Shown one piece after another: positions 11,701 to 24,105 of a stretch of 64,000 nt of DNA. The DNA comes from Rhizophagus irregularis. Taxonomy: Eukaryota > Glomeromycota > Glomeromycetes > Glomerales > Glomeraceae. A program made the translations under genes and the position numbers. The stretch lies in the NCBI RefSeq assembly GCF_026210795.1, contig NC_089434.1:2976001-3040000 (forward strand). The letters run 5' to 3'. Each line of letters begins with the position of its first letter. Positions within the stretch are counted from its first letter, which is position 1. The notes beneath the pieces are model-generated. The model saw only the letters and a program-made list of their open reading frames with translations, was not told where the DNA came from and made no database searches.

Positions 11701-12512
11701 CCATAAGATGAGGTCTAGGTTCTTCAAAATTGGTAAGAACTATTAATTTAAAATTTCCTGTTAAAGCCACCAACCCAGTTCCCCATATCTGACAATCAAT
11801 AACTGAATATTCTTTTGCTTCCTATTAAAAATATTCAATGGATAATATATAAATATATCATTCTAACGTCGTATATATTGTAATAGTGAACTCATTACTA
11901 CTTACTTTAACAAGAGAAAGCTGAGTATATTCTCCATTAATATCGTATAGCCTAATTGTACCATCTTCTAAGACTACAACCAATTTTTCAGATTCAGACC
12001 AACCCATTGCTACAATTCGACCTTTATCCCACTAAAAAAGGGAACATTATTTACTAAATTTAAATAGTTAATAGACAGAAAATTAAATAAGATTACTTGT
12101 AATTGTTCCATCAATTTTCCTGCAGAAGTATAAAGATAAATAGTAGGCTTTACTGGCTGTTGTTTTTGTAACAAAATTACTTTTTTATCGTCACGGATCA
12201 TTGCTTAATACAATATTAAAAAGGTAAACTTTAGTCAAAAGATTTATAGAGTTTTACAGTAAAAAAAATATAATAATAAAAATAAATTATATCTACCAAT
12301 TGGTCCACCATATGGAGCTCCCGCAATCATAAATTTCGAAAGGTCCAATTGCTTCCAAAGCATCGCATAGATTTCTTGTTTCCTACAAAATAATTAATAA
12401 AAATGAAATATTAACCAGCCTACTTGATAAACACCGAAAGTCATAACAATAATTCTCACCGATAGAAACGATCTTGTAATTGATTCCAATCAGTTGTTGG
12501 GTGAGGTGCCAT
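8717..12512 (-). CDS. VPS16: Vacuolar protein sorting protein 16 (HOPS/CORVET core)
   Basis: Core subunit of the HOPS and CORVET tethers. It binds Vps33 and acts in fusion at endosomes and vacuoles. The protein starts [18 protein letters not shown] and continues [28 protein letters not shown], the signature Vps16 N-terminus. It then carries WD-like beta-propeller sequence (for example [15 protein letters not shown]). The C-terminal half is a helical solenoid that includes [19 protein letters not shown] and ends near [12 protein letters not shown]. Roughly 19 coding exons are split by introns of about 50-90 nt. It converges with the HECT gene, leaving only 212 bases between stop codons, and diverges from RAD51C. 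Exon boundaries are by eye; the identity is firm. Confidence 0.93.
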
Positions 12513-12719
12513 TTTAAGGAATGATGCTATCAATTAAAAAGTAACAGACTCTTATACAAAATGTCATAAATGATCAATCCACAGAAAAATCTTGATAAAA
12601 ATTAAATTGTCACGCTACGTCACACATCATCTAACATCACAAGACTATTGAAACTATTACAGATAAAGGAAAATCTTATTTAAGAATTTTACGCGTTATA
12701 TTCCGCAGTATCTTTAAGT
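12513..12719. promoter_or_regulatory. Short bidirectional promoter between VPS16 and RAD51C
   Basis: Only 207 bases lie between the two start codons, so both divergent genes must share this region for transcription initiation. No recognised palindromic site is seen. Confidence 0.6.
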
Positions 12720-14464
12720 ATGAGCGCAAGGCTAGTATCTTCCCTAAATTTACGTCCAAGCACCCGAACCAAATTACAAAAAGCCGGCTTTCAAACAGTT
12801 AAAGACTTGCAAGAAACTACTCCAATAGAATTGAGTAAAGGTATCAAGAATTTGTTTTCATTCGTAATTGAACATAAATCACATAATATTGACATTAAAT
12901 TATTTATAAAAGAAATCGGGATATCAAACAATGAAGCATTAAATATATTACAACAAATTAAAAAAAGTACTATCATTAACACGTATTTATTGTATTGGCA
13001 AGTTAAACTAAAGAAATTGAATTATTAAATTATAGATAAAGTTACATCAATATCTGCTTCAGAAGCACTACAACAAGAACGTAAACTATGTCCCATATCT
13101 ACTTCATGTGAAGCCATGGACCAAATGCTTGGTGGGCGGGGAGTTCCCGTAGGGAAAATAACTGAATTTTGTGGTGCTCCTGGTATGGGTAAAACACAAC
13201 TAGGGTAAATTATCTAATTATATGTACGATCTTGAATACAAAATATTTCATTTAAATGCTTGGTAAATTCTAGGATGCAACTATGCGTTAATGTCCAAAT
13301 ACCACAAAATTTATCTGGTCCGGAAGGCGAAGCGATATTTATAGGTATGCAAAGAAGATTATTAATCGTTCTATATGGTTAAATATTTTGCTCTCTTTTT
13401 TTTCCCTTAGATACGGAAGGTAGTTTTATCGCTCAGCGTGCTGCTGAAATCGCAAGAGCTACGATAAATAAACTAAACGAAAATAGTGTGACTGAATGTG
13501 GTAAGATCACGTGATAAAGTGAACTTGATATTCCGTTGCTTCTTACAAGAGTTATTTTCTTAATAGATCCACCCATGAATTTCGATATCGTTATGTCAAA
13601 AATTTACGTGTCTAAAGTTCATAATTGTGATGAGTTAATCGCACTTATAAAAGTTCTAGACGAATTTTTACAGGAACATCCACGAGTATTTATAATCTTT
13701 ATATATTGTTAATTACAATAATTAAATATTAAAATTAAAAATTAAGAACGTGTTTATTTCAGGTAAAACTTCTTGTTATTGATTCGATTGCATTTCATTT
13801 TCGTCAACAATTCGATGATATGGCGCTTCGAACGCGGCTGTTAAACGGATTAGCTCAGGATTTGAATAAATTTGCTCAATCATATGAGCTCGCAGTACGT
13901 ACGTTCTATTCCTTAAGAAAATGTTTTAATTAACTAATAAACATGACCATCGTCTGGTTTAGGTTGTTTTATTTAATCAAATGACTACTAAATTTATAAT
14001 ATCTGGAAAATATAATCTCAAAGATCAGGCTGCTTTAGTCCCCGCATTAGGTAAAAAAATGTAATCGAGATTATAGCCAAAAGAGATGCTAAAGCTTGAA
14101 ATTTATTTGTAATGTTTATACAGGTGAAAGTTGGGGTCATCAATGTACAAATCGTATAGTACTTTATTGGCGCAATGAAATTCGGTAAGACTTGTTTAAA
14201 AAATTATATTTTGTATTACTATGTTTATAATTTACTTGATATGAAATAGTTGTGCACAACTTGTCAAGTCTCCGAGCTTACAAGAAACTACCGTACATTA
14301 TCAAATTAATGTAAGCTAGATTTATCATTTATCATTTTAAAAAAAATTATATTATTGACTGACAAGCGAATTTGTATCAAAATAATTAGTCGACCGGTGT
14401 TCGTGATTATCAAGCAGACTCTCTTAACAGCAAAAGAAGATGGGAAGAATTATATGATATTTGA
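12720..14464 (+). CDS. RAD51C: RAD51 paralogue RAD51C, homologous recombination ATPase
   Basis: RecA-fold ATPase that promotes RAD51 filament assembly and Holliday-junction processing in the nucleus. The N-terminal helix-hairpin-helix-like segment reads [20 protein letters not shown]. After removal of intron 1 (12841-12912) the product reads [17 protein letters not shown], matching RAD51C. Walker A GAPGMGKT is at 13173-13196, followed by [11 protein letters not shown]. Walker B is [14 protein letters not shown], then [19 protein letters not shown] and LVPALGESWGH. The last exon starts near 14392 and ends EELYDI. About nine exons are visible. Intron 1 is 72 nt, a multiple of three with no in-frame stop, so retention would insert residues rather than truncate. 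RAD51C is absent from budding yeast but common in animals, plants and many early fungi. Confidence 0.93.
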
Positions 14465-14854
14465 TATAAATAGCAATTATAAAATATTTGTCAATATAAT
14501 TAATACATACATACATGAGTTCGTTCCAAGTAAAATTTTACTTATTCTTGATTAACCAGAAAATTTACGCAGTTACTGAAAGTTTATTAGTTTAAAGTAA
14601 TTTAATATATTGTTAGTATAAATTACAATACAGTAATATCTGATAAAAAATTTTTTAAATAATCATGTGATCCATCAGCCTTATTATCCTCAATTACGTC
14701 ATCAAGGGGGCAAAATTCAGGACCCCATTTTTCTGTTTCATTGTAGTAGAGTTTTCTTGGGACGAATTAAGAAACCTTTACTTCATTATATAAAGACAAG
14801 CTAAATCCTTTATACGATGGCAAATATACACCATAAAGAACTTTTGTCATTACA
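14465..14854. other. Spacer between RAD51C and NCB2
   Basis: AT-rich spacer with no ORF or RNA gene seen. It must hold the RAD51C 3' end and the NCB2 promoter. Confidence 0.4.
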
Positions 14855-15615
14855 ATGAGCATGAGCGATCGTGAAACTACAATTGGTAATGGTGGCGTGG
14901 AGGACGAGTTATCACTTCCAAAAGGTATTTATTTGTTATTACAGTCTATTTTTTTTTAAAAACCTTTAATGAATATTATACACTTTTTTTTTATTATTAT
15001 TTTTATAAAGCGACTGTCACTAAGCTCATTACAGAAATGTTACCATCCGACATTGCTTGTGCAAAAGATACCCGCGATTTATTAATAGACTGTTGTGTTG
15101 GTAAGTAGATTAAATAAGGATCTATCTCATCGTCTTTGTCAGTTTAATATTTATAATAAAATATGTCAATACTCTACCAGAATTTATTCATCTAATCGCT
15201 TCTGAAGCAAACGAGATTTGTGAGAAAGAAGCTAAAAAAACTATAGCTGCGGAACATGTCATTACTGCGCTTCAAGTATGAAAGTATTTTGTCTCCAAAA
15301 TTTACCTTGTACATTATTAATTAATTAAACTTTCTTAATCAGACTTTAGGTTTTGAAAATTATTTATCTGAAGTACAAGAAGTTTTCAAAGAACATAAAA
15401 AATTGCAGAAGGTAAAGAAATTGATTCCCATTCTTAATCTATTAAATGGATTTTAAGAAAAAACTAATCAATTACTTTATTGTGTATATTAGGATCGTGA
15501 TAAGAAAAGCTCAAGATTAGAAAATTCAGGTATGACAGAAGAGGAATTATTGAAACAACAAGAACAGTTGTTTGCACAATCTCGTCTCAAATATCAAGCA
15601 CAACAACAATCGTGA
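14855..15615 (+). CDS. NCB2: Negative cofactor 2 beta (NC2-beta, DR1), histone-fold transcription regulator
   Basis: NC2-beta pairs with NC2-alpha (DRAP1/Bur6) on TBP-bound promoters and blocks TFIIA/TFIIB entry. The start MSMSDRETTIGNGG leads into ELSLPKATVTKLITEMLPSD and DTRDLLIDCCVEFIHLIASEANEICEKEAKKTIAAEHVITAL, the DR1 histone fold. The tail RLENSGMTEEELLKQQEQLFAQSR is also typical. Five exons give about 145-150 residues, slightly shorter than the human 176. The exon 1/2 and exon 2/3 junctions fall within Ala and Glu codons. It lies downstream of RAD51C on the same strand with its own spacer. Confidence 0.94.
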
Positions 15616-16181
15616 ATGGGTATTAATATAAAATGATGCTTTAGTATCTAGTAAATTTTGCTTCTTTTATGGATATTTCTATTTTCACAGTTATTTTCGA
15701 AACATTGATTTGTAATAAATACCAGAGAATATAATAAATTTAATAAATTTTATTATGCTTTTTTTTGCTTTCTCTTTGCAAGAACGCCATGACGTAAAAC
15801 TCAATATTTTATTCGATAGTTGAAGTGACAAGTTCTTTCTATACTTGCAATTGTAAATAAACGTTCGTTTCGTACATATTGATTTAATAATAATATTAGT
15901 AAAGCTTTCAATTTAACCAAAAAAAAATAATAGAGTAATTTAAGTAGTTAATGGATTGTATGACAATTTAACTAAAATCAACCAAAATTTGGCTGAAACT
16001 ATAAACTGATTTGTACTCAATTTTTAAAAATTAAGCTTGTTTTCTTAAATTTAGGGAGTAATTGTTTTCGAACTTTAATTTGTAATTTCGACCCGAAAGA
16101 GAAATATAATTTTCTTTTTTGGTTCATTTAAATTAAATAAAATTATCTATCTTTCGTTAAGAAATTATTTATTGAAAGAAT
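15616..16181. other. Spacer between NCB2 and ERF2
   Basis: About 560 bases of AT-rich sequence. No ORF, RNA or repeat is supported. Confidence 0.4.
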
Positions 16182-18722
16182 ATGAATAATCAGGCGCGGG
16201 CATCGCGTCACGCGTCTGGTATTTTACCATCAAAGCAGTTTTTTGCACCAAGAAAACCAATAACACATAGTGCTTCGTTACGAAGGAAATCTTCTGTCGT
16301 TGGTAATTCACCAAATACACCACCTTCGCCTGGATCAACATTTACTTCCGCAATAGGCTCACAACTTTTAAATATTCCATCTGAAGAAGAAGTTTCTCTT
16401 TTACATCAGCCTTCTTCACTCGCCCTTACAACCCTTTCATCACACTCTCCTTCCATCATCAATAACCCTTCACTTGACCAATCGGTTAATACTATTTTTA
16501 ATTCAGATGTCTCTATCATTAATCGAAATTCTACACCAGTTAGACCTCCAAGTGCTTTGCTTTTAAGACGTCAACAACGTCAAAGCGGTGAAGGTGGAAG
16601 TACAGAATTATCTCAAGCTGTTATTGATTCTGTTATGGAACCTATTAATCCTGCACCAGTTTTAGAACCCTCATCATATAGACAATTAATGCGTCAAGCT
16701 ACAATCAATGCTGGTTCAGATTTATCATCAAAGGATTTTGCAGCTGCTACCGCTTATTCTAGACATTCTGATGTTTCTCCTAATACACCTACCTCTAACA
16801 CTAAACTTACTATGATGTCATCAAAGAAATTTAACCCCTCTTCTCCAACAAAACAGTCTAATTTTAATCCTTATGCATTAATCAAAATGCCTCGTATTAT
16901 ATCATCTCATTCAATATCTTCAACTGATTATAAGGGGCAAAAACGTTTATATCAAGTATGGCCTGGAAGAAATCGTTTTTTTTTAGGCGGTAGGATAATG
17001 ACCAGTAGAGATTTTCCTGCTTTTTTGGTTGCTTTTTCTGCTCTTGTAGTTCCATCAGGATTATTTATGGGATTTACGTAAGTTTAAAAAGGCTCATTAG
17101 GTTAAACATAATGTGTTTCTGTATCTTTTTCTAATCAATTTATTATAAAAATTTAGTTGTCCATTTCTTTTTAAAAATGTATCGCCGGCGGTGGTGTTTA
17201 TATTTGTTTATTTATTTTTGTTAGCTGTGACTAGCATGCTCAGAACTTCATGGTCTGATCCAGGAGTAAGTTTCATTATTTTTAATCTATTGCATTCTCA
17301 AATTATTTGTCAGTTTTTATTAACAACAATTTAGTAAATTTATTTGACATAATGGAATAATTTTCTGCTACAGATTATTCCAAGAGACTTGGATCCATCT
17401 CCCCCAACAGAATATATAGAGGATCAAAATGCACAAAATAATACAAACTTTGCTTATGAACAAGCTCGTAGTATTCCACTTCCAAAAGAAGTTAAAATCA
17501 ATGGGCAACCAGTTAGATTAAAATATTGTGAAACATGTAAAATATATAGACCACCTAGATGTAGTCATTGTAGACAATGTGACAATTGCGTAGGTAAGAA
17601 TCTTTAAACCTTATTTTTTATATTTACTATTTATTTACAGAATAACTTTTTATTTTTATTATCTAGAAAATGAAGATCATCATTGTATTTGGCTAAATAA
17701 TTGTATAGGACGACGAAATTATAGGACGTTTTTCACATTCATAGCAACAGCCACTATTATATGCGTTTATGTCCTAGGATTTTGTCTGGTACATTTATTA
17801 CTCCTTATGAAACAACAAAAATCACACAATTTTTTTCATGCGATCATGGGAGCACCTGTTAGATATCCTTTTATCATTTCATATTTAAAATCTCATTTTT
17901 TATCAAATAATTATAATTCTCCTTAACTAATTGAAAACTTTTCTGTTAGTTGTGTTATCTTTTTTCCTTATGTGGTCTGTGGGTGGATTAACAGGATATC
18001 ATATGTATTTAATAAGTAATAATTTGACTACGCATGAACAAGTAAATCATTCAGTATTTTTTTTTTATTGATAATAATAATTAATAAATAATAATTATGC
18101 ATATTAATTTTTTTTTTAAGATACGTGTTCCTATGGCAAGAAGGAATGGTAACAGAAATCCATTTGATTTTAGAAATATATATAAGAATTGTCTTTGGGT
18201 TCTTTGTAGACCTATGTCACGAAGGTTAGTAGTTTTTTTTTTTCATAATATCATATTAATTAAATAAGACATGTCACTTATATTAATAATATTTAATTAA
18301 AATTTGATTAAATTTATAGTTTTGTTAGTAGACGTGCCTATGTTGATAATGAAAATTTGCGAGATGAGATTGGTGGTGTTGGCGCTTCATCAGCACTTCC
18401 AGGCAACACTTTCAATGAGGGTGTTAGAAGTACGGTTATAGCAGGTGAAGTTAATACGAGTGAAATAGACAATAATACACTTGGTGAAGGTGATATAAGA
18501 GTAGACATAAAACAAGAAGTTATTACCTATAATAATGGCGATGATTTAAATGAGCTGCAACCACAACAAAATGAAAATAATAAAATTAAAGTGAATGCAG
18601 AGCAAGTATCATCGTTTTTCAAACCACCTGTTCAATCCATTGAAGTTGATGAAAATAATTCTGTACCAATTGAAAAAGAACAAACTAAAGAATTACAAAC
18701 AGGATCGATAATTTCAACTTAA
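16182..18722 (+). CDS. ERF2: DHHC-type protein S-palmitoyltransferase, Erf2 family
   Basis: Membrane acyltransferase that palmitoylates Ras-type substrates, in yeast together with Erf4. The first exon encodes about 240 Ser/Thr/Pro-rich disordered residues, then [21 protein letters not shown], the segment that precedes the first membrane helix in fungal Erf2. The cysteine-rich domain contains [17 protein letters not shown] and CDNCVENE, then DHHC (17675-17686) followed by [16 protein letters not shown]. The usual Pro after DHHC is Ile here. Four hydrophobic segments are present. A TTxE motif appears as TTHE, and [11 protein letters not shown] lies near the end of the core. The acidic, polar C-terminal tail of about 120 residues is unrecognised. 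Seven exons are inferred. Confidence 0.9.
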
Positions 18723-19148
18723 CAAAATAATAATTAAATAGCAACTTTTTTAATAATAATTTTTCTCCCATATTTATTTATTTTTTCTTTCCTAATTTAT
18801 TAATTTTGGTGAGAGGTTTTTTATTTGTAATAAAAATTATACTGTGCGTGAATAATATTATATTAAAGTAAAATAAGTAATGTATTTTTTAAAATCATTC
18901 TATTTATTACTCTTTTAAAAGATATAACTCGTTTTTGTAAAAAAACAAATTTTTACATATAACATATATTTAAAATACCGTAAAATTATAATAGACAGTA
19001 AAGAAAAACGAAAAAGAATAAATGCCAACTAGCATATCAAATACTATTATACTAGTTAAATAAATACGCAAAATGCTAAAATAAAATAAAAAGGTAGTAA
19101 AATAGTTGAAAAATGAAAAATATTAAAATAATTATGCAAGTATATTTG
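18723..19148. other. Convergent 3' region between ERF2 and the PP2C gene
   Basis: AT-rich tail-to-tail spacer in which both transcripts must end. No gene or repeat is seen. Confidence 0.4.
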
Positions 19149-21009
19149 TTATCCGTTCATAAATCTAATGACCATTACACTCAAATTATCGGTACTAAAA
19201 TTTGCTAAAGCATGTTCAATCAACTTCGCACTCGCTATTTGTGGATCCTTAATGTCTTTGATAAGGTCTACAGCATTTTGATCATCACAAACATCCCATA
19301 ACTAATATATACAAAAGATATAAATAAAATGCTAAAAATATTTAAAAATAAATATAAATAAGTATAAAATATACTTACCCCATCACATGCCAATATCAAA
19401 AATGGATCATTTTCAGTCAACTCAGTTTCTGCAGTATATGGACTACCAACAACAAATTCTTTCATTGAACTATCTCCCAGTGAACGCGTAACTGCCAATA
19501 CACCTTCACGAAAATTTGTTAAATTATGGATCATAAAAAAAAAAATGATACTATTCACTACAGAAATTATTTCAATAAATACCGTTGACACGATTATTCA
19601 TGACGAATCCACCAGCATCTACGATTCTCTTTGCTTCTTGTGCATCACTTCCTTTATGATCATATGATAATCTAATCGCTAATCCGTTACGACTAATTAA
19701 ATAAAATGAATTCATTAAGATTTAAATATCGAACTAAATATTTAATATTTTTGACTTTAATTTTACCTCAGAACAGCACGAGCATCTCCAACATTTGCAG
19801 TATATAATACTCGCTAATTTATTTACAATTAATAATTAGCTTTAACAAATAATAAAAAATATGATACAATCATTATTAACATACCTTCTGTTTACTTTTT
19901 ATATTTGCACCATTGCTAACAGGTTCCTTACCATTGGCAGGTTCACCTTCCGATATCTCTTCGGTTCTCAAGAAAGCAACAATAGCCGTACATCCAGAAT
20001 GTTTACCTGCATTCTGATTGAGTTGCTTATCTGCTCGCAGAAAAGACAAATGAAAAATTTCTGGAATTGGGAGATTCTTATTTTCCTGAAGAACTTCTTG
20101 AAAAGTCTACGTAAATATGCGCATTTTTTTAAAAAGAGGAGAAAAGAACAATAAGAAACATGTTAAAGAGCAATTACTTCTATAAATCAATTTTGTTATG
20201 TACGCCTTACGTTATCTCTTGTGGAACTATCATACCCCAGTTATAAAAATTCACATAATCAAATTTCTTTTTTTTTTATTGGGATGTTCTTTACCTCATG
20301 AAAATGATTCCCACACCATTCAGCTGCTTGTTTTCCCGCATGGCCATCGAAAACAGCAAAGAACCCCTGACCTTCAATTCCCGCAAAATCATAGAAAAAC
20401 GAATGAGCATCCTATAAAAAAGAAATTTAGCGAGGGAATGGCATAAGATCATATTTAATTGAGATAATGACAAGGGTCCCTGCTTTAGAAAAACTTTGAT
20501 CAAAAAAGATGTAAAAAAGATTCTGTCTTCGGTGATTGTGGTAGTATAATGTATTATCTCTAATTAACACGAAAATTTTCATTTACCTCCATTGTTCTTC
20601 TATATCGCTTGTTACGATCTTCACTAACACCAACATTAAAATATGAAAATTCACTTTTTTTATTTGATACTATCGAACTTTGTTGCTGATTAAGAGAACT
20701 AGGTGCATTTGCATTAGAATTGGAATCTTTTTCTTCACTTTTTCCGTCAATATTATTACTACTATTAGTAGTGTTAAAAGAACCAACTGGTTTAGTTGAC
20801 TTTTCTTTAGAAGTTAAGGGTACTGAAGAAACAGACACCTCTACACTACTATCATTTGGTGAAACAGTATCTTCAGAATTCTTTTGAATAGGAGTTGAAA
20901 TGTTGTTTGAATCGTCTTTAGGCTCAATTTTAATTTTAACGTTTAGATCAGGTGTTGAAAGTTCTTTTGTAGTCTTTGAAGATGGTGTAGATGGAGAAAT
21001 CGAGGACAT
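19149..21009 (-). CDS. PP2C-type Ser/Thr protein phosphatase (Ptc1-like)
   Basis: Mn/Mg-dependent phosphatase of the PPM family; Ptc1 relatives act on MAPK and stress pathways. Residues 1 to about 120 are a Ser/Thr/Asn-rich low-complexity leader. The catalytic domain then starts [19 protein letters not shown], followed by [17 protein letters not shown] (metal-binding DGH), [60 protein letters not shown] and [10 protein letters not shown] near the end. The metal-binding Asp residues are present. About six exons are seen, and an intron splits the DGLWDV region. It diverges from the DUF726 gene. Family assignment is firm; the specific Ptc1 equivalence is inference. Confidence 0.92.
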
Positions 21010-21544
21010 TTTTCTTTTTTTCTTGCTTTAATTATTTTGTTTAAACTACAAACCGATCTTTTACTATGTTAAATAAAATCTTTTAAAATACTTGACAAAA
21101 AAAAAATATATATATATAATAATAATAATAAAATACAATACGATAAGAATAAAAATAAATATACAATCAAAAAGCTAAAAAAGGTTTTTATTTTAATATC
21201 ATTTAATTTTTTTTATTGTAAGTTCAATAATACTTATATCTTTAATACAATGTTTCAATACTAAATTTTTTTTTTACTAAAAAAAACTAAGAAAAAAAAA
21301 ACTACCCGCCAAACGAATGATATAAATCTTTGCAAAAGGGTCCAACCCTTCTAAGTTTCATATAATATACAATTAAGCTGTACAAAAAAAATTGCATTAC
21401 ATATCAACCTTTCCAAATAAAGTTAATAGAATTTTTCCTTGTGCGTTTATTTGCATTTTTGTACTACATTCATTGGATATTTCAATATAACAATTAGTCG
21501 TGTGGCTTGTTAAAGGTACCATTTTTTATGTTGATACCGGGGAA
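21010..21544. promoter_or_regulatory. Divergent promoter region of the PP2C and DUF726 genes
   Basis: Contains a short TA/TAA microsatellite near 21,105-21,130 and A/T tracts. No gene is seen. Both neighbouring genes start outward from it. Confidence 0.4.
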
Positions 21545-23831
21545 ATGAAAGAAGAAAAATCTTCCGAATTACCCACGTACAGTCACACTTGGGTAATTAA
21601 TTTTACACGTAATCCACTTAGCCACAATAAGACAACTGATTTTTTTTTTTTTAGACTTCAACTCAACGTTTTGATTTAGCGGCATTATGTGTTTATGTTG
21701 TGACTGATAGTTCATGGTCAAATAATGATGCTGAAAAAGCTTGGAAACAAAGTTTTTTAGCTAATATTTTTCGTCAGTTGGCAGTTGATGATAAAAAAGG
21801 TATTATTATCACTTATCATCATAAATAATTATTTTAATATATTATATCCATAAATTAAAAAAATTTATTCATAATTATGATAGCAGAACAAGATGTTTTA
21901 TTAAGGATGCCAGGAGAGACAGGAAACGTTTCAATAGCAATTGATTTACTTTCATCATCCTTTAAAAGTTTAAACAATGATGAAAAAAAAATCGACATTT
22001 GTGAAGAAGTTATATCTGATATGATTATAATTTGCCTCGGATTATCACCATCAAATTTGGAAAAGGTTGATAAGCAATTAAAAGCAAATGATAATTCTAA
22101 AGAAAGTTCTTTCAAGGAAAAGTTAGATAATGTAATATCAAATACGATTGGTTCCACTGATTCACCGCCGATTATGCCAGCAGAATATGATTCTAGAGCA
22201 AGAGCGATCTTATTTAAACTTGCTTCTCATTTAAATATTTCTCCATACAAAATAAGATCAACAGAAAAAGCTGTGGCACAACATCTATATCTCTTGCGGC
22301 AACAAGCGGAAACTGGAAAAAATGACCAAGATCATGAAATTCAAGGATTGCACACTAGCGCAAATGAAAGCTTAAATGAACGTGAAAAACGAAAGAAAAA
22401 ATGGAGATGGATGGCTACTGGGGTTGGTGTAGTTGTTGGTGCTACAGCGATCGGCTTAACAGGCGGATTAGGTAAACAATTTAACTATTATTTTTGTTTG
22501 AATTAAAATTTTTTTATTAATAATAACAAATTCGTGTATTGTCAAAGAAAGCTGCTCCATTTGTAGCTGCTGGTATAAGTGCAATAACTGGGGCAGGTAT
22601 CATAGTTACTGCTGCGTCTAGTGCTGCTTTAATGGGTTCTTTATTTGGAATTGCAGGAGGAGGACTTGCTGGTAATGCTTTACGCTATATATATTATATT
22701 ATATTATGAAAAAAAAAATACTGAGTGATCATATTTATTTATGTAGGTTACAAAATGCACAAGATAACTCAAGGTCTTAAAGAATTTTCTTTTACTAGAG
22801 TTTTACAAGATGATTCGCTTCCTTTAATCCCTTCTCTTCATGTTAGTATTTTCCAAAAATATATATTTATATATTTTTATCTTTCGAGTATTATATGAAT
22901 ATTTTTTTTTAATTCATAGGTGAATATTGTTATTTCCGGATATCTTTTGAAAAATGATGATGAAATAATAAATCCTTGGCTTCCAACTTTTCAAAATAGT
23001 GCAAATTATAGTGACACATTTGCATTGTCATTTGATAAAGAAATACTTCGATCACTCGGACTTGCATTTCGAAGATTTTTGGCAGAATCGGCTGTTAAAG
23101 TAGTAGCAAATTCAGCTATCCAACAAACAGTATTTGCTGCTATAGCAAATGCTTTATTATTGCCAACCGTTTTAATGAAAGCAGTAGATATGATAGACAA
23201 TCCATGGGCTTTAGGTGCGGATCGTGCTCAAAAAGCTGGGTTAGTTTTGGCGGATGTTTTAATACAAAGAGTTCAAGGAAAAAGGCCAACCGTTTTGGTA
23301 ATTACAATTATATATACAATTAAATTTTTTGATTTAAAATATATATATATTTAAAAATATATATATATATATATGTTTTTCTAGATTGGATATTCACTTG
23401 GAGCTTTAGTTATTTGGCATTGTTTACTTGAATTAGCAAAAAAACAACAATATGGATTAATTGATACAGGTAAGAATAAATTTTAAAAGTTTTACTATAT
23501 TTTAATATAAAATAACTTAACAAATATATTATATGAAATAATAATTTTAGTTATTTTAATTGGAGCACCTATTACATCTACACAAACTTCTAAATGGAAG
23601 AATGCTATAAGTGTAGTTAGCCGTAGATTTGTTAATGCATATGCAACAAATGATATTGTACTTGGGTTAATATATAGAATGCATTCGTTAGATTTAAACG
23701 TTGCAGGATTGCGCGCTGTAAATTTTGATAAAGTTGAAAATTATGATATTACTAAATTTACTTCAGGACATTTAGGATATTGTGACCCTGAAACTCTTTC
23801 GAAAATTCTTAAAGAAATTGAATTATATTAA
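21545..23831 (+). CDS. DUF726 membrane-associated alpha/beta hydrolase (TMCO4/yeast Mil1-like)
   Basis: The start ATG (21545) is followed by 16 codons and an intron before TSTQRFDLAALCVYVVTDSSW. The middle of the protein has REKRKKKWRWMATGVGVVVGA and a Gly/Ala-rich double hydrophobic hairpin (TGGLAAPFVAAGISAITGAG...), the DUF726 hallmark. The hydrolase part includes INPWLPTFQ, SDTFALSFDKEIL, NPWALGADRAQKAGLVLAD and the nucleophile elbow GYSLGA, with Ser codon 23394-23396. Next come VILIGAPITSTQTSKW and VNAYATNDIVLG. The end is GHLGYCDPETLSKILKE. About nine exons are inferred. The family is linked to lipid-related function at Golgi and mitochondrial membranes in yeast (Mil1); the substrate is unknown. 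Confidence 0.88.
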
Positions 23832-24105
23832 TTATATTAGGAAATGATTTTTTTTTTATTGAACATTGATCATTTTTTTATTATATTTTATTTTATCTAT
23901 TACTAATTTAATTAATATATAGGAAGGATTTATTTTTTTTAATCATATTATGAATTAGTAATTGTAATTAATATTTATATATATATGTATATTTATATAA
24001 TAATAATAAAAATAAAAAAAAAAATTTAATAATGATCCAAAAAATTTTTTTATTCTTATTACATAATTTTTAGTTGGGATATTTGATGAATTATAATCAC
24101 TATTA

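Noticed and set aside
19861-20446. Two plus-strand ORFs opposite the PP2C gene
   Set aside because: They lie antisense to conserved PP2C exons and carry no motif.
22920-23354. 144-codon ORF as an independent gene
   Set aside because: It is an internal exon of the DUF726 gene plus intron read-through.
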